From the NCBI RefSeq assembly GCF_003116815.1, contig NZ_QDKQ01000038.1, positions 1 to 47,727 on the forward strand: 47,727 bases of DNA, given 5' to 3'. The DNA comes from Caulobacter endophyticus. Lineage in GTDB: Bacteria > Pseudomonadota > Alphaproteobacteria > Caulobacterales > Caulobacteraceae. The notes under the pieces were generated by a model. That model was not told the DNA's origin and made no database searches. It saw nothing but the letters and a program-made list of their open reading frames with translations. Positions 9,186 to 17,589 of the stretch are shown one piece after another (the stretch's first letter is position 1; every line of letters starts with the position of its first letter). Made by a program: the position numbers and the translations under genes.

Positions 9186-9527
9186 TTAAACCCCCAGTCC
9201 CAGGCCGCCGCGCGCTTTGGGCGGGTCGATGTGACCGGCCTCGCGGGTGCGGGTCCAGTTCAGCTTCTCGACGCCTTCACGGAAGGCGAAGCGCAGGATG
9301 TGGTCGGCGACCACCTGCTCCAGCCTGGCGAGGGCTTCGAGATCCCCGGCCTCGACGGTCATGTCCAGGCCTTCGGCGTCGGCGGTCATCCGGCACGGGC
9401 CCAGCGGCAGCGGGAAGAGGGCCGTCGTCTCGGTCAGTTCGACCTCGAACTTGTGGCCCCAGTGCTTGGCCAGCTGGGTCATGTAGCGAGCGGCCTTGTC
9501 GGTGACGAGGCGAGCGTGGCTCTGCAT
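9186..9527 (-). CDS. DUF2218 domain protein
   Basis: A 113-residue soluble protein of the DUF2218 family, with SHARLVTDKAARYMTQLAKHWGHKF at its start (first block SHARLVTDKAARYMTQLAKH) and ADHILRFAFREGVEKLNW at its end. DUF2218 occurs alone or next to or fused with siderophore-interacting ferric reductases, which links it by association to iron handling; its biochemistry is unknown. It lies 27 bp downstream of the His-rich PadR regulator on the same strand, so the two almost surely form an operon controlled from the 10.16-10.22 kb dyads. Confidence 0.85.
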   Translation of the reverse strand: MQSHARLVTDKAARYMTQLAKHWGHKFEVELTETTALFPLPLGPCRMTADAEGLDMTVEAGDLEALARLEQVVADHILRFAFREGVEKLNWTRTREAGHIDPPKARGGLGLGV

Positions 9528-9554
9528 GATGGTGCTCCTCTGTTCCGGCCCGGT

Positions 9555-10136
9555 TCAGACAGCTTCGATCTGCGTTGCGGCGTCGTCCAAGGCCTTGGCG
9601 ATGGCGGCGATCTGCTCGGAGCTTAGGCTTCCCGCGTGCAGTTTCAACCGCAGGGCCGTCTTCAGATTCTCGCGGGCCCGCAGGATCTGCGGCGCGAAGG
9701 CGGCGCTGCGCGAGGCGGCTTCGGCCATGCGCTCGAACAGGCCGCTCACCGGCTGGGCGTTGGTTTCCAGGAAGGCCTGGCCTTCGTCGGTGATCGTGTA
9801 GAGCTTCTTGCCGCCGCCGGCGTCGGTCGCGGCCACGTAGCCGAGTTCTTCCAGCAGGGTCAGGGTCGGGTAGATGACGCCGGGGCTAGGGCTGTAGGCG
9901 CCGCCGGCCGCGGTCTCGACCGCCTTGATCAGCTCGTAGCCGTGGCTGGGCTTGTCGGCGATCAGCTTCAGAACGACCAGGCGCAGGTCGCCATGGTCGA
10001 AGAAGCGGCCGCGCGGGCCGCCGCGGCCGAAGCCCCGTCCGCCCATGCCGCCGTGTTCGCGGCCGTCGAAGCCGAACGGATGGCGGCTGTGATGACCGCC
10101 GTGGCGGCCGTGGTGATGATGATGACGTCCAAACAT
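9555..10136 (-). CDS. PadR family regulator with His-rich N-terminal extension (YqjI-like)
   Basis: The 193 residues begin with a tail of about 45 residues rich in His, Gly and Arg (MFGRHHHHHGRHGGHHSRH), with ten histidines in the first 31 positions. Next comes a PadR winged helix (DLRLVVLKLIADKPSHGYELIKAVE, seen as DLRLVVLKLIADKPSHGYEL; then YSPSPGVIYPTLTLLEELGYV) and a C-terminal dimerisation helix. E. coli YqjI has the same layout and is a nickel/iron-responsive repressor of a ferric reductase gene, so metal sensing is a reasonable inference here. It heads an operon with DUF2218 and probably represses itself through the TATATCGAAAC repeats just upstream. Confidence 0.9.
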   Translation of the reverse strand: MFGRHHHHHGRHGGHHSRHPFGFDGREHGGMGGRGFGRGGPRGRFFDHGDLRLVVLKLIADKPSHGYELIKAVETAAGGAYSPSPGVIYPTLTLLEELGYVAATDAGGGKKLYTITDEGQAFLETNAQPVSGLFERMAEAASRSAAFAPQILRARENLKTALRLKLHAGSLSSEQIAAIAKALDDAATQIEAV

Positions 10137-10155
10137 GTGTGCTCTTTCGATGCAG

Positions 10156-10221
10156 TTTCGTTATATCGAAACGATAGATATATCGAAACCCGTCGGCGTC
10201 AAGAGCTATTTAGATATATCT
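10156..10221. promoter_or_regulatory. Dyad/direct-repeat operator array upstream of padR
   Basis: TTTCG-TTATAT-CGAAA is a dyad at 10156-10171. TATATCGAAAC is repeated directly at 10162-10172 and 10179-10189 (17 bp period). AGATATATCT, a perfect palindrome, lies at 10212-10221. All sit between the padR start (minus strand) and the 3' end of the neighbouring lipoprotein gene, so they can only serve padR. The array is a probable autoregulatory binding region overlapping the promoter. Confidence 0.65.
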
Positions 10222-10225
10222 GATG

Positions 10226-10726
10226 CTATCGGGATGCGACGGCCGCCGGAAAGGCCTGGGCGCACAGCTCCTCGCCAAAGGCGTCGCTGAGCTGTTCCTC
10301 GGCCTCGCCCATCTTGATGACCGCCAGGCGCGAGCCGACGATGGTCTTGCCGATGGCATAGTCGCCGACCGTCTTGCCGGTGCGCACGTCGACCAGCCGC
10401 GCCTGGCTGCGCAGCACGTTGGCGCCGCCGACCAGGGCGGTCATGGCCGGATTGGCCTTGTCGAAGCGATCCAGCTTCACCTCCAGCCGCAGCGGCCGCT
10501 GGCCCTTGGCGCAGCCGTCGAGCTTGGCCTGCACGCGTTGCTTGAACAGGGCGTCGAAGCCGTCGGTGACCTTAAGGTCGCCGCGCGTCAGCCGCACGTC
10601 GGCGACGCGGGCCTCTGTTTTCCAGTCCTTCGGCAGGTCCTCGACCGCGGCGCTGCGCGAAAGGCTGACACAGCCGGTCGCCATCGTCGCCAGGCCCAGC
10701 AGGGCCGCCATCTTCGCCACGTTCAT
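10226..10726 (-). CDS. Putative lipoprotein of unknown function
   Basis: A 166-residue protein with a lipoprotein signal (MNVAKMAALLGLATMATGC; Cys19 is the likely acylated residue, Thr at -2 is slightly unusual). The mature part alternates charged and hydrophobic residues (VRLTRGDLKVTDGF, PLRLEVKLDRFDKANPAM, QARLVDVRTGKTVGDYAIG), which suggests a small beta-rich periplasmic domain like uncharacterised alphaproteobacterial lipoproteins. I cannot assign a family with confidence. The ATG at 10726 has no strong ribosome-binding site. It lies between the oxyR-like gene and the padR operator, same strand as both, with about 87 bp upstream for a promoter. Confidence 0.75.
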   Translation of the reverse strand: MNVAKMAALLGLATMATGCVSLSRSAAVEDLPKDWKTEARVADVRLTRGDLKVTDGFDALFKQRVQAKLDGCAKGQRPLRLEVKLDRFDKANPAMTALVGGANVLRSQARLVDVRTGKTVGDYAIGKTIVGSRLAVIKMGEAEEQLSDAFGEELCAQAFPAAVASR

Positions 10727-10813
10727 CGCATCGTTCTCCCAATCCCCGGCCTCAACGCGCCGACAGGGAGAATGGTCGCAAAATCGCAGAACGACGGTAT
10801 TGAAGGAAAGCGC

Positions 10814-11710
10814 TCAGGCCGCGCGCAGGGTCTCGGCCAGCAGGCGGCCCTCGGCGGCGCGGCTGGAGCCCGCCCGCCAGGCCACGACGATCTCGCGGCT
10901 GGACTGGGCGGTGGCCAGCGGGCGCACGGTCACCGGCGCGTTCTCGGCCAGGCCCGCCTGCACGGCCATGGCCGGCAGGAAGGATACGCCCAGCCCCGAG
11001 CCGATCATCTGCACCAGGGTCGGCAGCGAGGTCGCTGCGAAGCTCTCCTCCTCGCCCAGGCTCTTTGGCGGCTCCAGGCCGCAGGCGGCCAGGGCATGGT
11101 CGCGCAGGCAGTGGCCGTCCTCCAGCAGGATGACGTCCTGGCCGTCAAGGCTGGCCGGATCGACCCTGTCCTGCATGGCCATCGGATGGTTGGCGGGCGC
11201 GGCCGCCAGCAGCTCGTCGTGCTCCACATGGGCCCAGTCCAGGCCCGTCATGTCGTAGGGCAAGGCGATCAGGGCCGCGTCCAGCGAGCCGGCCTTCAGA
11301 GAGGCGATCAGCCGCTGGGTCAGGTCCTCGCGGAGGAACAGGCGCAGCTTGGGGAACTGGTCGCGCAGCAGCGGCAGGGCGCGCGGCAGCAGGTAGGGCG
11401 CTACGGTGGGGATCACCCCCAGCCGGAAGCGCCCGGCCAGCGGCTGGCCCGCCCCCCGCGCGGCCTGCACCAGGTCTTCGGTCTGGGCCAGGATCGAGGT
11501 GGCGCGGCGCACGGCCTCCTGGCCGGCGGCGGTCAGGATCACGCCCGAGCGGGCCCGGTCGACCACCGGCGCGCCGAGGATCTTCTCCAGTTCCTGGATC
11601 CCGGCCGACAGCGTGGGCTGGGTGACGTAGCAGGCCTCGGCCGCCCGGCTGAACGAGCCGTGCTCGGACAGGAGCTTCAGGTACTGCATCTGGCGAAGGG
11701 TCGGGAGCAT
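10814..11710 (-). CDS. oxyR: LysR-type peroxide sensor, OxyR
   Basis: A 298-residue LysR regulator with the N-terminal helix-turn-helix (MQYLKLLSEHGSFSRAAEAC) and a C-terminal sensor domain containing LLEDGHCLRDHALAAC. The two cysteines, about residues 201 and 210, are eight residues apart and match the redox pair of E. coli OxyR (C199/C208), with the LRD context conserved. It should activate peroxide-defence genes after disulfide formation. No katG or ahpC lies beside it in this window, so its targets are elsewhere. The ATG at 11710 is the family-typical start (MLPTLRQMQYL). Confidence 0.92.
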   Translation of the reverse strand: MLPTLRQMQYLKLLSEHGSFSRAAEACYVTQPTLSAGIQELEKILGAPVVDRARSGVILTAAGQEAVRRATSILAQTEDLVQAARGAGQPLAGRFRLGVIPTVAPYLLPRALPLLRDQFPKLRLFLREDLTQRLIASLKAGSLDAALIALPYDMTGLDWAHVEHDELLAAAPANHPMAMQDRVDPASLDGQDVILLEDGHCLRDHALAACGLEPPKSLGEEESFAATSLPTLVQMIGSGLGVSFLPAMAVQAGLAENAPVTVRPLATAQSSREIVVAWRAGSSRAAEGRLLAETLRAA

Positions 11711-11792
11711 GGGCCCGATATAGGCCGCCTCTATCGAAAATCCAAAAGCAATCGAGCAGGCCTCGATGGCGCCCGCGCTCTTGCCTCCGACC

Positions 11793-12659
11793 CTAGAGCG
11801 CCGCCTTCACCGCCGCCGCGAACGCCGCGCCGTGGTCGTGGGCGTGCTGCAGGAAGAGATCGGGCTCGATGATCTCCAGCTCCATCAGCTGCGGGGTGTG
11901 GTCGAGGCCCCGGATCAGGTCGATGCGGGCGTAGGTCAGCGGCTGGTCCAGCGCGTCCAGCACCATGCGGGCGGCATGCAGCGCCTCGGGCTCGGGCGCG
12001 ATCTCGCTGACCTTGCCGCCGTACTGCGGCTGCACCCGGAAGTCGCCCGGCACGGCCACCTTCGTCACCGCGTGGCTGAAGGCGCCGTCGAAGAAGAACA
12101 GCGACAGCTCGCCCTCCTCGCCCACCGCCGGCAGGAACGGCTGGATCAGCGCCGGACCCGTCGGGGCGTGGGTCAGGTCCGGATCGCGGCCCAGTTTCAC
12201 CGTCTGGTGCGAGCCGCCCGAGACCTGAGGCTTGGCGACGACCTGGTCGACCTGGAAGCGCTCGCGGGCCTCCGCGACGGCCTCGGGCGTCACCCTGTCC
12301 AGCGTGATGGTCGGCACGACCGGCGCGCCCTTGGCGGCCAGTTCCGACAGGTAGGTCTTGGCGGTGTTCCAGCGCAGCAGGCCCGGCGGATTGGCGGTGC
12401 GCATGCCGGCCGTTTCCAGGGCGTCCAGGCGGCGGTACCACTCCGGCTCGCGGTGGTGATAGCCCCAGCTGAGCAGCGGCAGAACGATCCCCTGCTCGCC
12501 GGCCGAGACCGGGTCGGTCCATGCGCGCGAGGCCACGGTCAGGCCAAGCGCCCGCAGCGGCGCGGCCAGGCGCTCGAACAGGGGCGGCCAGCTCTGCGCG
12601 AAGCGCGGCTCGTCGGCGGCGGGAACCAGGATCAGGACGTCGGGCCGGTGCGTGCTCAT
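11793..12659 (-). CDS. ATP-grasp domain protein (glutathione synthetase-like fold)
   Basis: A 288-residue cytosolic protein resembling stand-alone ATP-grasp ligases. It shows a lid/ATP-binding Lys in VDQVVAKPQVSGGSHQT, a hinge region ALIQPFLPAVGEEGELSLFF, and the Mg-binding acidic segment PQLMELEIIEPDLFL, where E-x-E/N-x-x-E/D residues coordinate metal. It should form an amide or similar bond via an acylphosphate; the substrates are unknown. ATG at 12659 is preferred over an upstream TTG/ATG because AGGGGC precedes it and MSTHRPDVLILVP begins the fold. It is convergent with nothing and divergent from the PfkB gene, with about 108 bp between starts. Confidence 0.8.
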   Translation of the reverse strand: MSTHRPDVLILVPAADEPRFAQSWPPLFERLAAPLRALGLTVASRAWTDPVSAGEQGIVLPLLSWGYHHREPEWYRRLDALETAGMRTANPPGLLRWNTAKTYLSELAAKGAPVVPTITLDRVTPEAVAEARERFQVDQVVAKPQVSGGSHQTVKLGRDPDLTHAPTGPALIQPFLPAVGEEGELSLFFFDGAFSHAVTKVAVPGDFRVQPQYGGKVSEIAPEPEALHAARMVLDALDQPLTYARIDLIRGLDHTPQLMELEIIEPDLFLQHAHDHGAAFAAAVKAAL

Positions 12660-12767
12660 GCCCCTGGCGGTAGACCCGCGGCGCGCCAGCGGCAAGGCCT
12701 GCGTTGCCAGCGCCCTCCCCTTCCTTTACTTGCGGTCGGTCAATCCTCCCGGAACACACGAGCCGCC

Positions 12768-13757
12768 ATGACCGCCCTCTACGACGTCGCCGCCATCGGT
12801 AACGCCATCGTCGACGTGATCGCCCAGTGCGACGACGCCTTCCTCGACGCCCAAGGGCTGGTCAAGGGCTCGATGGCCCTGATCGACACAACGCGCGCGG
12901 CCAGCCTGTACGACGCCATGGCGGCCGGCATCGAGGCCTCGGGCGGCAGCGCCGCCAACACCCTGGCCGGCGTGGCCAGCTTCGGCGGCAAGGCCGCCTT
13001 TATCGGCAAGGTCGCCGACGACCAGCTGGGCCGGGTGTTCACCCATGACATGCGCGCCATCGGCGGCGTCTTCACCACCCCGCCGCTGGCCGAAGGCCCG
13101 GCCACCGCCCAGTGCCTGATCAACGTCACCCCCGACGCCCAGCGCACCATGTCGACCTATCTGGGCGCCTGCGTCGAGCTGACCGCCGCCGACGTCGACC
13201 AAGCCATCATCGAGGGCGCCCAGTACGCCTATCTCGAGGGCTACCTGTTCGACCCGCTGGAAGCCCGCCGCGCCTTCGCCAAGGCCGCCGCCCTGTCGCA
13301 CGGCGCCGGGCGCAAGATCGCCATCACCCTGTCGGACAGCTTCGTTGTCGACCGTCACCGCGAGGCCCTGCTGGGCTTCGTCGAGACCCAGTGCGACATC
13401 GTCTTCGCCAACGCCTCGGAAGTCTGCGCCCTGTTCCAGACCGACGACTTCGACGCCGCCGTCAAGGAACTGTCCAAGCGCGTCGAGATCGCCGCCGTCA
13501 CCCGGAGCGAGAAGGGCTCGGTGGTCGCCTCCGGCGAGCGCTTCCACGAAATCTCGGCCTTCCCCGTGGAAAAAGTCGTGGACACGACGGGCGCGGGCGA
13601 CCAATACGCCGCAGGTTTCCTCTACGGCCTCTCCCAGGGGCGCTCGCTGGCCGACTGCGGCAAGCTGGGCTCGCTGGCCGCCGCCGAGGTCATCGCCCAC
13701 TACGGTCCGCGTCCGCAGGTCAAGCTGCGCGACCTGGCCGCCCAGAACGGACTCTAA
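12768..13757 (+). CDS. PfkB family carbohydrate/adenosine kinase
   Basis: A 329-residue PfkB/ribokinase-fold kinase. Signature one is in SGGSAANTLAGVASFGGKAAFIGKVADD; signature two is VVDTTGAGDQYAAGFLYG with the catalytic Asp. Its closest described relatives are adenosine-kinase-type PfkB proteins of alphaproteobacteria; the exact phosphate acceptor is uncertain. The ATG at 12768 is the family start (ALYDVAAIGNAIVDVI). The gene lies 37 bp before hisB on the same strand and could be the first cistron of the his operon. The product has no known role in histidine synthesis, though the pathway starts from a purine nucleotide and PRPP. Confidence 0.92.
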   Translation: MTALYDVAAIGNAIVDVIAQCDDAFLDAQGLVKGSMALIDTTRAASLYDAMAAGIEASGGSAANTLAGVASFGGKAAFIGKVADDQLGRVFTHDMRAIGGVFTTPPLAEGPATAQCLINVTPDAQRTMSTYLGACVELTAADVDQAIIEGAQYAYLEGYLFDPLEARRAFAKAAALSHGAGRKIAITLSDSFVVDRHREALLGFVETQCDIVFANASEVCALFQTDDFDAAVKELSKRVEIAAVTRSEKGSVVASGERFHEISAFPVEKVVDTTGAGDQYAAGFLYGLSQGRSLADCGKLGSLAAAEVIAHYGPRPQVKLRDLAAQNGL

Positions 13758-13794
13758 CATCCCTGGTCCCCGACCGGACCTTCAAGGACGAAGC

Positions 13795-14385
13795 ATGGCC
13801 CGCACCGCTGAAGTGGTCCGCGAGACGAAGGAGACCCAGATCCGGGTCTGGATCGATCTTGACGGGACCGGCGCCTCGACGATCTCCACCGGCATTGGTT
13901 TCTACGACCATATGCTGGAGAGCTTCGCGCGCCACGGCGGCTTCGACCTGAAGATCGAGACCAAGGGCGACCTGCACATCGACATGCACCACACGGTGGA
14001 AGACACCGGCATCGTGCTGGGTCAGGCGATCAACAAGGCGCTGGATGGCTTCAAGGGCATCCGGCGCTTTGGCCATGCCTATATCCCGATGGACGAGACG
14101 CTGACGCGTTGCGCCATCGACCTGTCCAATCGCCCGTATCTGATCTGGAAGGTCGAGTTCAAGCGCCCCAAGGTCGGCGAGATGGACACCGAACTCTTCA
14201 AGGAGTTCCACCACGCCTTCGCCATGAACTGCGGCGCCTGCGTGCATCTGGAAACGCTCTACGGCGACAACACCCACCACGTGGCGGAAAGCGGCTTCAA
14301 GGCCCTTGCCCGCGCCCTGCGCCAGGCGGTGGAGTTCGATCCGAAGACCGGCGGCCTCGCGCCGTCGACCAAGGGCGTGCTGTAG
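13795..14385 (+). CDS. hisB: Imidazoleglycerol-phosphate dehydratase
   Basis: Sixth step of histidine synthesis: dehydration of imidazoleglycerol phosphate to imidazoleacetol phosphate. The 196 residues make a monofunctional enzyme without the HisB phosphatase domain of E. coli. The manganese-binding His/Glu motifs are present: GFYDHMLESFARHGGF, DMHHTVEDTGI and HHVAESGFKALARALR. The ATG at 13795 follows AAGGACGAAGC. It starts the hisB-H-A-F-E cluster, with a 5 bp gap to hisH. Confidence 0.98.
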   Translation: MARTAEVVRETKETQIRVWIDLDGTGASTISTGIGFYDHMLESFARHGGFDLKIETKGDLHIDMHHTVEDTGIVLGQAINKALDGFKGIRRFGHAYIPMDETLTRCAIDLSNRPYLIWKVEFKRPKVGEMDTELFKEFHHAFAMNCGACVHLETLYGDNTHHVAESGFKALARALRQAVEFDPKTGGLAPSTKGVL

Positions 14386-14390
14386 GCTCC

Positions 14391-15032
14391 ATGCAAACTC
14401 TCGCCCTGATCGACTACGGGTCGGGCAACCTGCGATCTGCGGAAAAGGCCTTGAACGAGGCCGCCCGCCGACGTGGCGTCGCCGCCGATATCGTCGTCAC
14501 CGCCGATCCCGCCATCGTGGCCAAGGCCGACCGGGTGTTCCTGCCCGGCGTCGGCGCCTTCGCCTCGTGCCGTGCGGGCCTCGACGCCTCGGGCGTGTTC
14601 GAGGCCATGAACGAGGCCGTGCACGGGCGCGGCGCGCCGTTCATGGGCATCTGCGTCGGCCACCAGCTGCTGGCCACGGAAGGTCTGGAGTTCGGCGTCA
14701 CGCCGGGTCTCGACTGGATCGGCGGCCAGGTGAAGAAGCTTGCCCCGTCCGACCCGTCGCTGACCATCCCGCACATGGGCTGGAACGCGATCGCCTTCTC
14801 GCGCGCTCACGCCCTGTTCCAGGGCATCGAGGACGGCGCCCACATGTACTACGCCAATTCATTCGCGCTCGACGCGGCCGATCGCGCCGACATCGTGGCG
14901 ACCAGCGATCACGGCGGCGCGTTCGTCGCGGCTGTGGCCAAGGGGAATGTCGCGGGCGTACAATTCCACCCTGAAAAATCACAAGCCGCGGGGCTTACCC
15001 TGCTCGCCAACTTCCTGGAATGGCGCCCATGA
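14391..15032 (+). CDS. hisH: Imidazole glycerol phosphate synthase, glutaminase subunit
   Basis: Class I glutamine amidotransferase subunit feeding ammonia to HisF. The 213 residues carry the P-loop-like oxyanion region PGVGAF, the nucleophile Cys in GICVGHQLL, and the triad His/Glu in GVQFHPEKSQ. The elbow reads C-V-G-H-Q where many HisH proteins have C-L-G-M-Q, a tolerated variation. The ATG at 14391 lies 5 bp after the hisB stop; the stop overlaps the hisA start as ATGA, indicating coupled translation. Confidence 0.97.
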   Translation: MQTLALIDYGSGNLRSAEKALNEAARRRGVAADIVVTADPAIVAKADRVFLPGVGAFASCRAGLDASGVFEAMNEAVHGRGAPFMGICVGHQLLATEGLEFGVTPGLDWIGGQVKKLAPSDPSLTIPHMGWNAIAFSRAHALFQGIEDGAHMYYANSFALDAADRADIVATSDHGGAFVAAVAKGNVAGVQFHPEKSQAAGLTLLANFLEWRP

Positions 15033-15754
15033 TCCTCTATCCCGCCATCGACCTGAAGGATGGCCAGTGCGTGCGCCTGCTGCACGGCGACATGGACAAG
15101 GCCACGGTCTTCAACAACAGCCCGGCCGACCAGGCCCAGCGCTTCGTCAAGGACGGCTTCTCGTGGCTGCACGTCGTTGACCTGAACGGCGCCATCGAGG
15201 GCAAGTCGGTCAACACCGCCGCCGTGCAGTCGATCCTGGAGTCGATCTCGATCCCGGTGCAGCTGGGCGGCGGCATCCGCACGCTCGAAGGCATCGAAGC
15301 CTGGATCGAGGCCGGCGTGTCGCGCGTCATCCTCGGCACCGTCGCCGTCCACGACCCGGAACTGGTCCGCAAGGCCGCCCGCCTGTGGCCCGAGCAGATC
15401 GCCGTGGCCGTCGACGTGCGTGACGGCAAGGTCGCCATCGACGGCTGGACCGGTCTGTCCGACATCGACGCCATCACGCTTGGCAAGCGCTTCGAGGACG
15501 TGGGCGTGGCCGCCCTGATCGTCACCGACATCAGCCGCGACGGCGCCCTCACCGGCGTCAATGTCGAGGGCGTGGGCGAACTGGCCGACGCCGTCTCGAT
15601 TCCCGTGATCGCCTCGGGCGGCGTTGCGGCGGTGGCCGACATCGAGCGCCTGAAGGCTCGCAAGGGCGTCGAGATCGCCGGCGCCATCCTGGGCCGCTCG
15701 CTCTACGCCGGCACGATCAAGCCGGCCGAAGCGCTGGTCGCGGCGGCCGCCTGA
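15029..15754 (+). CDS. hisA: ProFAR isomerase (phosphoribosylformimino-5-aminoimidazole carboxamide ribotide isomerase)
   Basis: A TIM-barrel isomerase of 241 residues catalysing the Amadori rearrangement that opens the ribose ring in histidine synthesis. The catalytic Asp near the N-terminus is in [14 protein letters not shown] and the second in [14 protein letters not shown]. The phosphate-binding loops are QLGGGIR and IASGGV/ILGRSLY. The ATG at 15029 is chosen over an in-frame ATG nine bases upstream because it gives the conserved MILYPAIDL start and the 4-base ATGA overlap with hisH. Confidence 0.98.
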   Translation: MILYPAIDLKDGQCVRLLHGDMDKATVFNNSPADQAQRFVKDGFSWLHVVDLNGAIEGKSVNTAAVQSILESISIPVQLGGGIRTLEGIEAWIEAGVSRVILGTVAVHDPELVRKAARLWPEQIAVAVDVRDGKVAIDGWTGLSDIDAITLGKRFEDVGVAALIVTDISRDGALTGVNVEGVGELADAVSIPVIASGGVAAVADIERLKARKGVEIAGAILGRSLYAGTIKPAEALVAAAA

Positions 15755-16536
15755 TGCTGAAGACCCGGATCATCCCTTGCCTCGACGTCAAGGACGGCCG
15801 GGTCGTCAAGGGCGTCAACTTCGTCGACCTGCGCGACGCCGGTGATCCGGTCGAACAGGCCGCCGCCTATGACGCGGCCGGCGCCGACGAGCTGATGTTC
15901 CTCGACATCACCGCGTCCAGCGAGGGCCGCGGCCTGATCCTGGACGTGATCTCGCGCACCGCCGAGGTCTGCTTCATGCCCGTCTCGGTGGGCGGCGGCG
16001 TGCGCCAGGTGGCCGACATGCGCCGCCTGCTGCTGGCCGGGGCCGACAAGGTCTCGACCAACACCGCCGCCGTCGAGAACCCCGACCTGATCGCCGCCGG
16101 CGCCGATGCTTTCGGGGCCCAGTGCGTGGTGGTGGCCATCGACGCCAAGGCCCGCCCCGACGGCTCGGGCTGGAACGTCTGGACCTATGGCGGCCGCAAG
16201 GACACCGGCCTCGACGTCGTCGACTGGGCCGCCAAGGTGGTCGAGCGCGGCGCGGGCGAGATCCTGCTGACCTCGATGGACCGCGACGGCGCCAAGATCG
16301 GCTACGACATCCCCCTCCTCCAGGCGGTGACGGGCGCGGTCAACGTGCCGGTGATCGCCTCGGGCGGCGCGGGCAAGACCGAACATCTGGTGGAAGCCGC
16401 CCGCGACGGCCACGCCGCCGCCGTTCTGGCCGCCTCGATCTTCCACTTCGGCGAGATCTCGATCGGTGAGGCCAAGTCCGCCATGGCCGCCGCCGGCGTG
16501 CCGGTGCGCCTGGATCCCGCGAAGGCCGTCGCATGA
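15754..16536 (+). CDS. hisF: Imidazole glycerol phosphate synthase, cyclase subunit
   Basis: A TIM-barrel partner of HisH that uses channelled ammonia to form imidazoleglycerol phosphate and AICAR. The 260 residues have catalytic Asp residues in [17 protein letters not shown] and [15 protein letters not shown], and phosphate loops SVGGGVR and IASGGAG. Its start overlaps the hisA stop by one base (TGATG), and its stop overlaps hisE as ATGA. AICAR returns to purine synthesis. Confidence 0.98.
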   Translation: MLKTRIIPCLDVKDGRVVKGVNFVDLRDAGDPVEQAAAYDAAGADELMFLDITASSEGRGLILDVISRTAEVCFMPVSVGGGVRQVADMRRLLLAGADKVSTNTAAVENPDLIAAGADAFGAQCVVVAIDAKARPDGSGWNVWTYGGRKDTGLDVVDWAAKVVERGAGEILLTSMDRDGAKIGYDIPLLQAVTGAVNVPVIASGGAGKTEHLVEAARDGHAAAVLAASIFHFGEISIGEAKSAMAAAGVPVRLDPAKAVA

Positions 16537-16856
16537 GCCGCCTGTTCGAGGTCCTCGAGCGCCTGGCCGCCACGGTCGAGAGCCGCAAGGGCGGCGATCC
16601 GTGCGCGTCCTACACCGCCAAGCTGCTGAGCGATCCGGCCCTGGCCGCCAAGAAGCTGGGCGAGGAAGCTGTCGAGACGGTCATCGCCGCCGTGGCGCAG
16701 GGTCCGGAAGCGCTGGCGTCCGAGAGCGCAGACCTGCTCTATCACTGGCTGGCCCTGATGGCCGCGACAGGCGTGTCGCTGGACGCCGTGGCCGAGAAGC
16801 TGGAGGCCCGCGAGGGAACGTCCGGCCACGCCGAGAAGGCTTCGCGGGGCGGCTGA
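16533..16856 (+). CDS. hisE: Phosphoribosyl-ATP pyrophosphatase
   Basis: Second step of histidine synthesis, hydrolysing PR-ATP to PR-AMP. The 107-residue MazG-like helical protein has the metal-binding acidic residues in [12 protein letters not shown] and [13 protein letters not shown]. It is a separate HisE without a fused HisI; hisI, hisG, hisD and hisC are not in this window. It overlaps hisF by four bases and is the last gene before a type A repeat that probably also ends the transcript. Confidence 0.97.
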   Translation: MSRLFEVLERLAATVESRKGGDPCASYTAKLLSDPALAAKKLGEEAVETVIAAVAQGPEALASESADLLYHWLALMAATGVSLDAVAEKLEAREGTSGHAEKASRGG

Positions 16857-16860
16857 TCCT

Positions 16861-16999
16861 GATCCCCTCTCCCAAAGGGAGAGGGAGGGGCCCGCCGCGA
16901 AGCGGTGGGAGGGTGAGGGGTTACGAGGTCGGACGGCGTGCCGGCGCTCCGTCAAACGCCGTAACCCCTCACCCCAACCCTCTCCCTATGGGAGAGGGA
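16861..16999. repeat. GC-rich intergenic repeat, type A (two inverted units)
   Basis: CCCCTCTCCCAAAGGGAGAG with GGGAGGGTGAGGGGTTACG, then the inverted CGTAACCCCTCACCCC with CCTCTCCCTATGGGAGAGG. It closely matches the copy downstream of mdh (2749-2896), including the internal GACGGCGTGCCGGC stretch. It lies between the convergent hisE and smr genes and likely acts as a hairpin 3' boundary for both. Confidence 0.8.
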
Positions 17000-17009
17000 G
17001 CATTCCGAA

Positions 17010-17585
17010 CTACCCCTTCCGCTTCAGCGCCACGTAGAGCGCCCCCTCGCCGCCGTGCCGCTGGTCGGCGGTCGAGACCCCCGCGATTATCTCGCGCAGC
17101 GCCGGATCGGCCAGCCATTCGGGGGTGCGCTGGCGCAGGACGCCGTGGCCGACCTTGCCCTTGCCGGTGATCACCAGCACCGCGCGGTGACCCTCGTCCC
17201 AGGCGCGGCTGATGAAGCGCTCCAGCGTGGCGCGGGCCTGGTCCTGGTCGAGGCCGTGCATGTCCAGCCGCGCGCCGATCGGGTCATGGGCCTTGACGAT
17301 GCGGCGGCGACGGTTGGGCTCGATGCCCTCGGGCGGCGGCTTGGGCGCGGGCTTGGGCTTGAGGGCCGGAATCTCGTTGGGATCGATGCGCAGCGGGGCC
17401 ACCGAGGCCAGGTGCGTGGGCGGCTCGACGTCGGCGGCATGGGCCAGCAGGTCGGCTTTGCCGGGACGGATGCGGGCCTTGTCGCGCATCTTCAGCGCCT
17501 TTTCGGGCGCGCGACCCGTCACCGTCGAGGCCACCAGTCGCCAGAGGCGCTGGCCATCGTCTTCCGGCGGCCGCCGCTTGCTCAT
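17010..17585 (-). CDS. Smr-domain protein (MutS2 C-terminal-like nuclease domain)
   Basis: 191 residues: a basic, proline-rich N-terminal half (about 1-95, with PKPAPKPPPEG) and a C-terminal Smr domain starting at ARLDMHGLDQDQARATLERF and continuing to VLVITGKGKVGHGVLRQRTPEWL. LDxHG and TGxG are the two Smr signatures; such domains nick DNA or cleave RNA. The cellular target is unknown. It starts with ATG 4 bp after the mltA stop, the last gene of a Tim44-mltA-smr operon seen in many alphaproteobacteria. Confidence 0.9.
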   Translation of the reverse strand: MSKRRPPEDDGQRLWRLVASTVTGRAPEKALKMRDKARIRPGKADLLAHAADVEPPTHLASVAPLRIDPNEIPALKPKPAPKPPPEGIEPNRRRRIVKAHDPIGARLDMHGLDQDQARATLERFISRAWDEGHRAVLVITGKGKVGHGVLRQRTPEWLADPALREIIAGVSTADQRHGGEGALYVALKRKG

Positions 17586-17589
17586 CGGA

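Noticed and set aside
10814..11710. Regulatory link between oxyR and the neighbouring lipoprotein
   Set aside because: The gap contains no katG/ahpC-type target or evident OxyR site; same-strand neighbourhood alone is insufficient.
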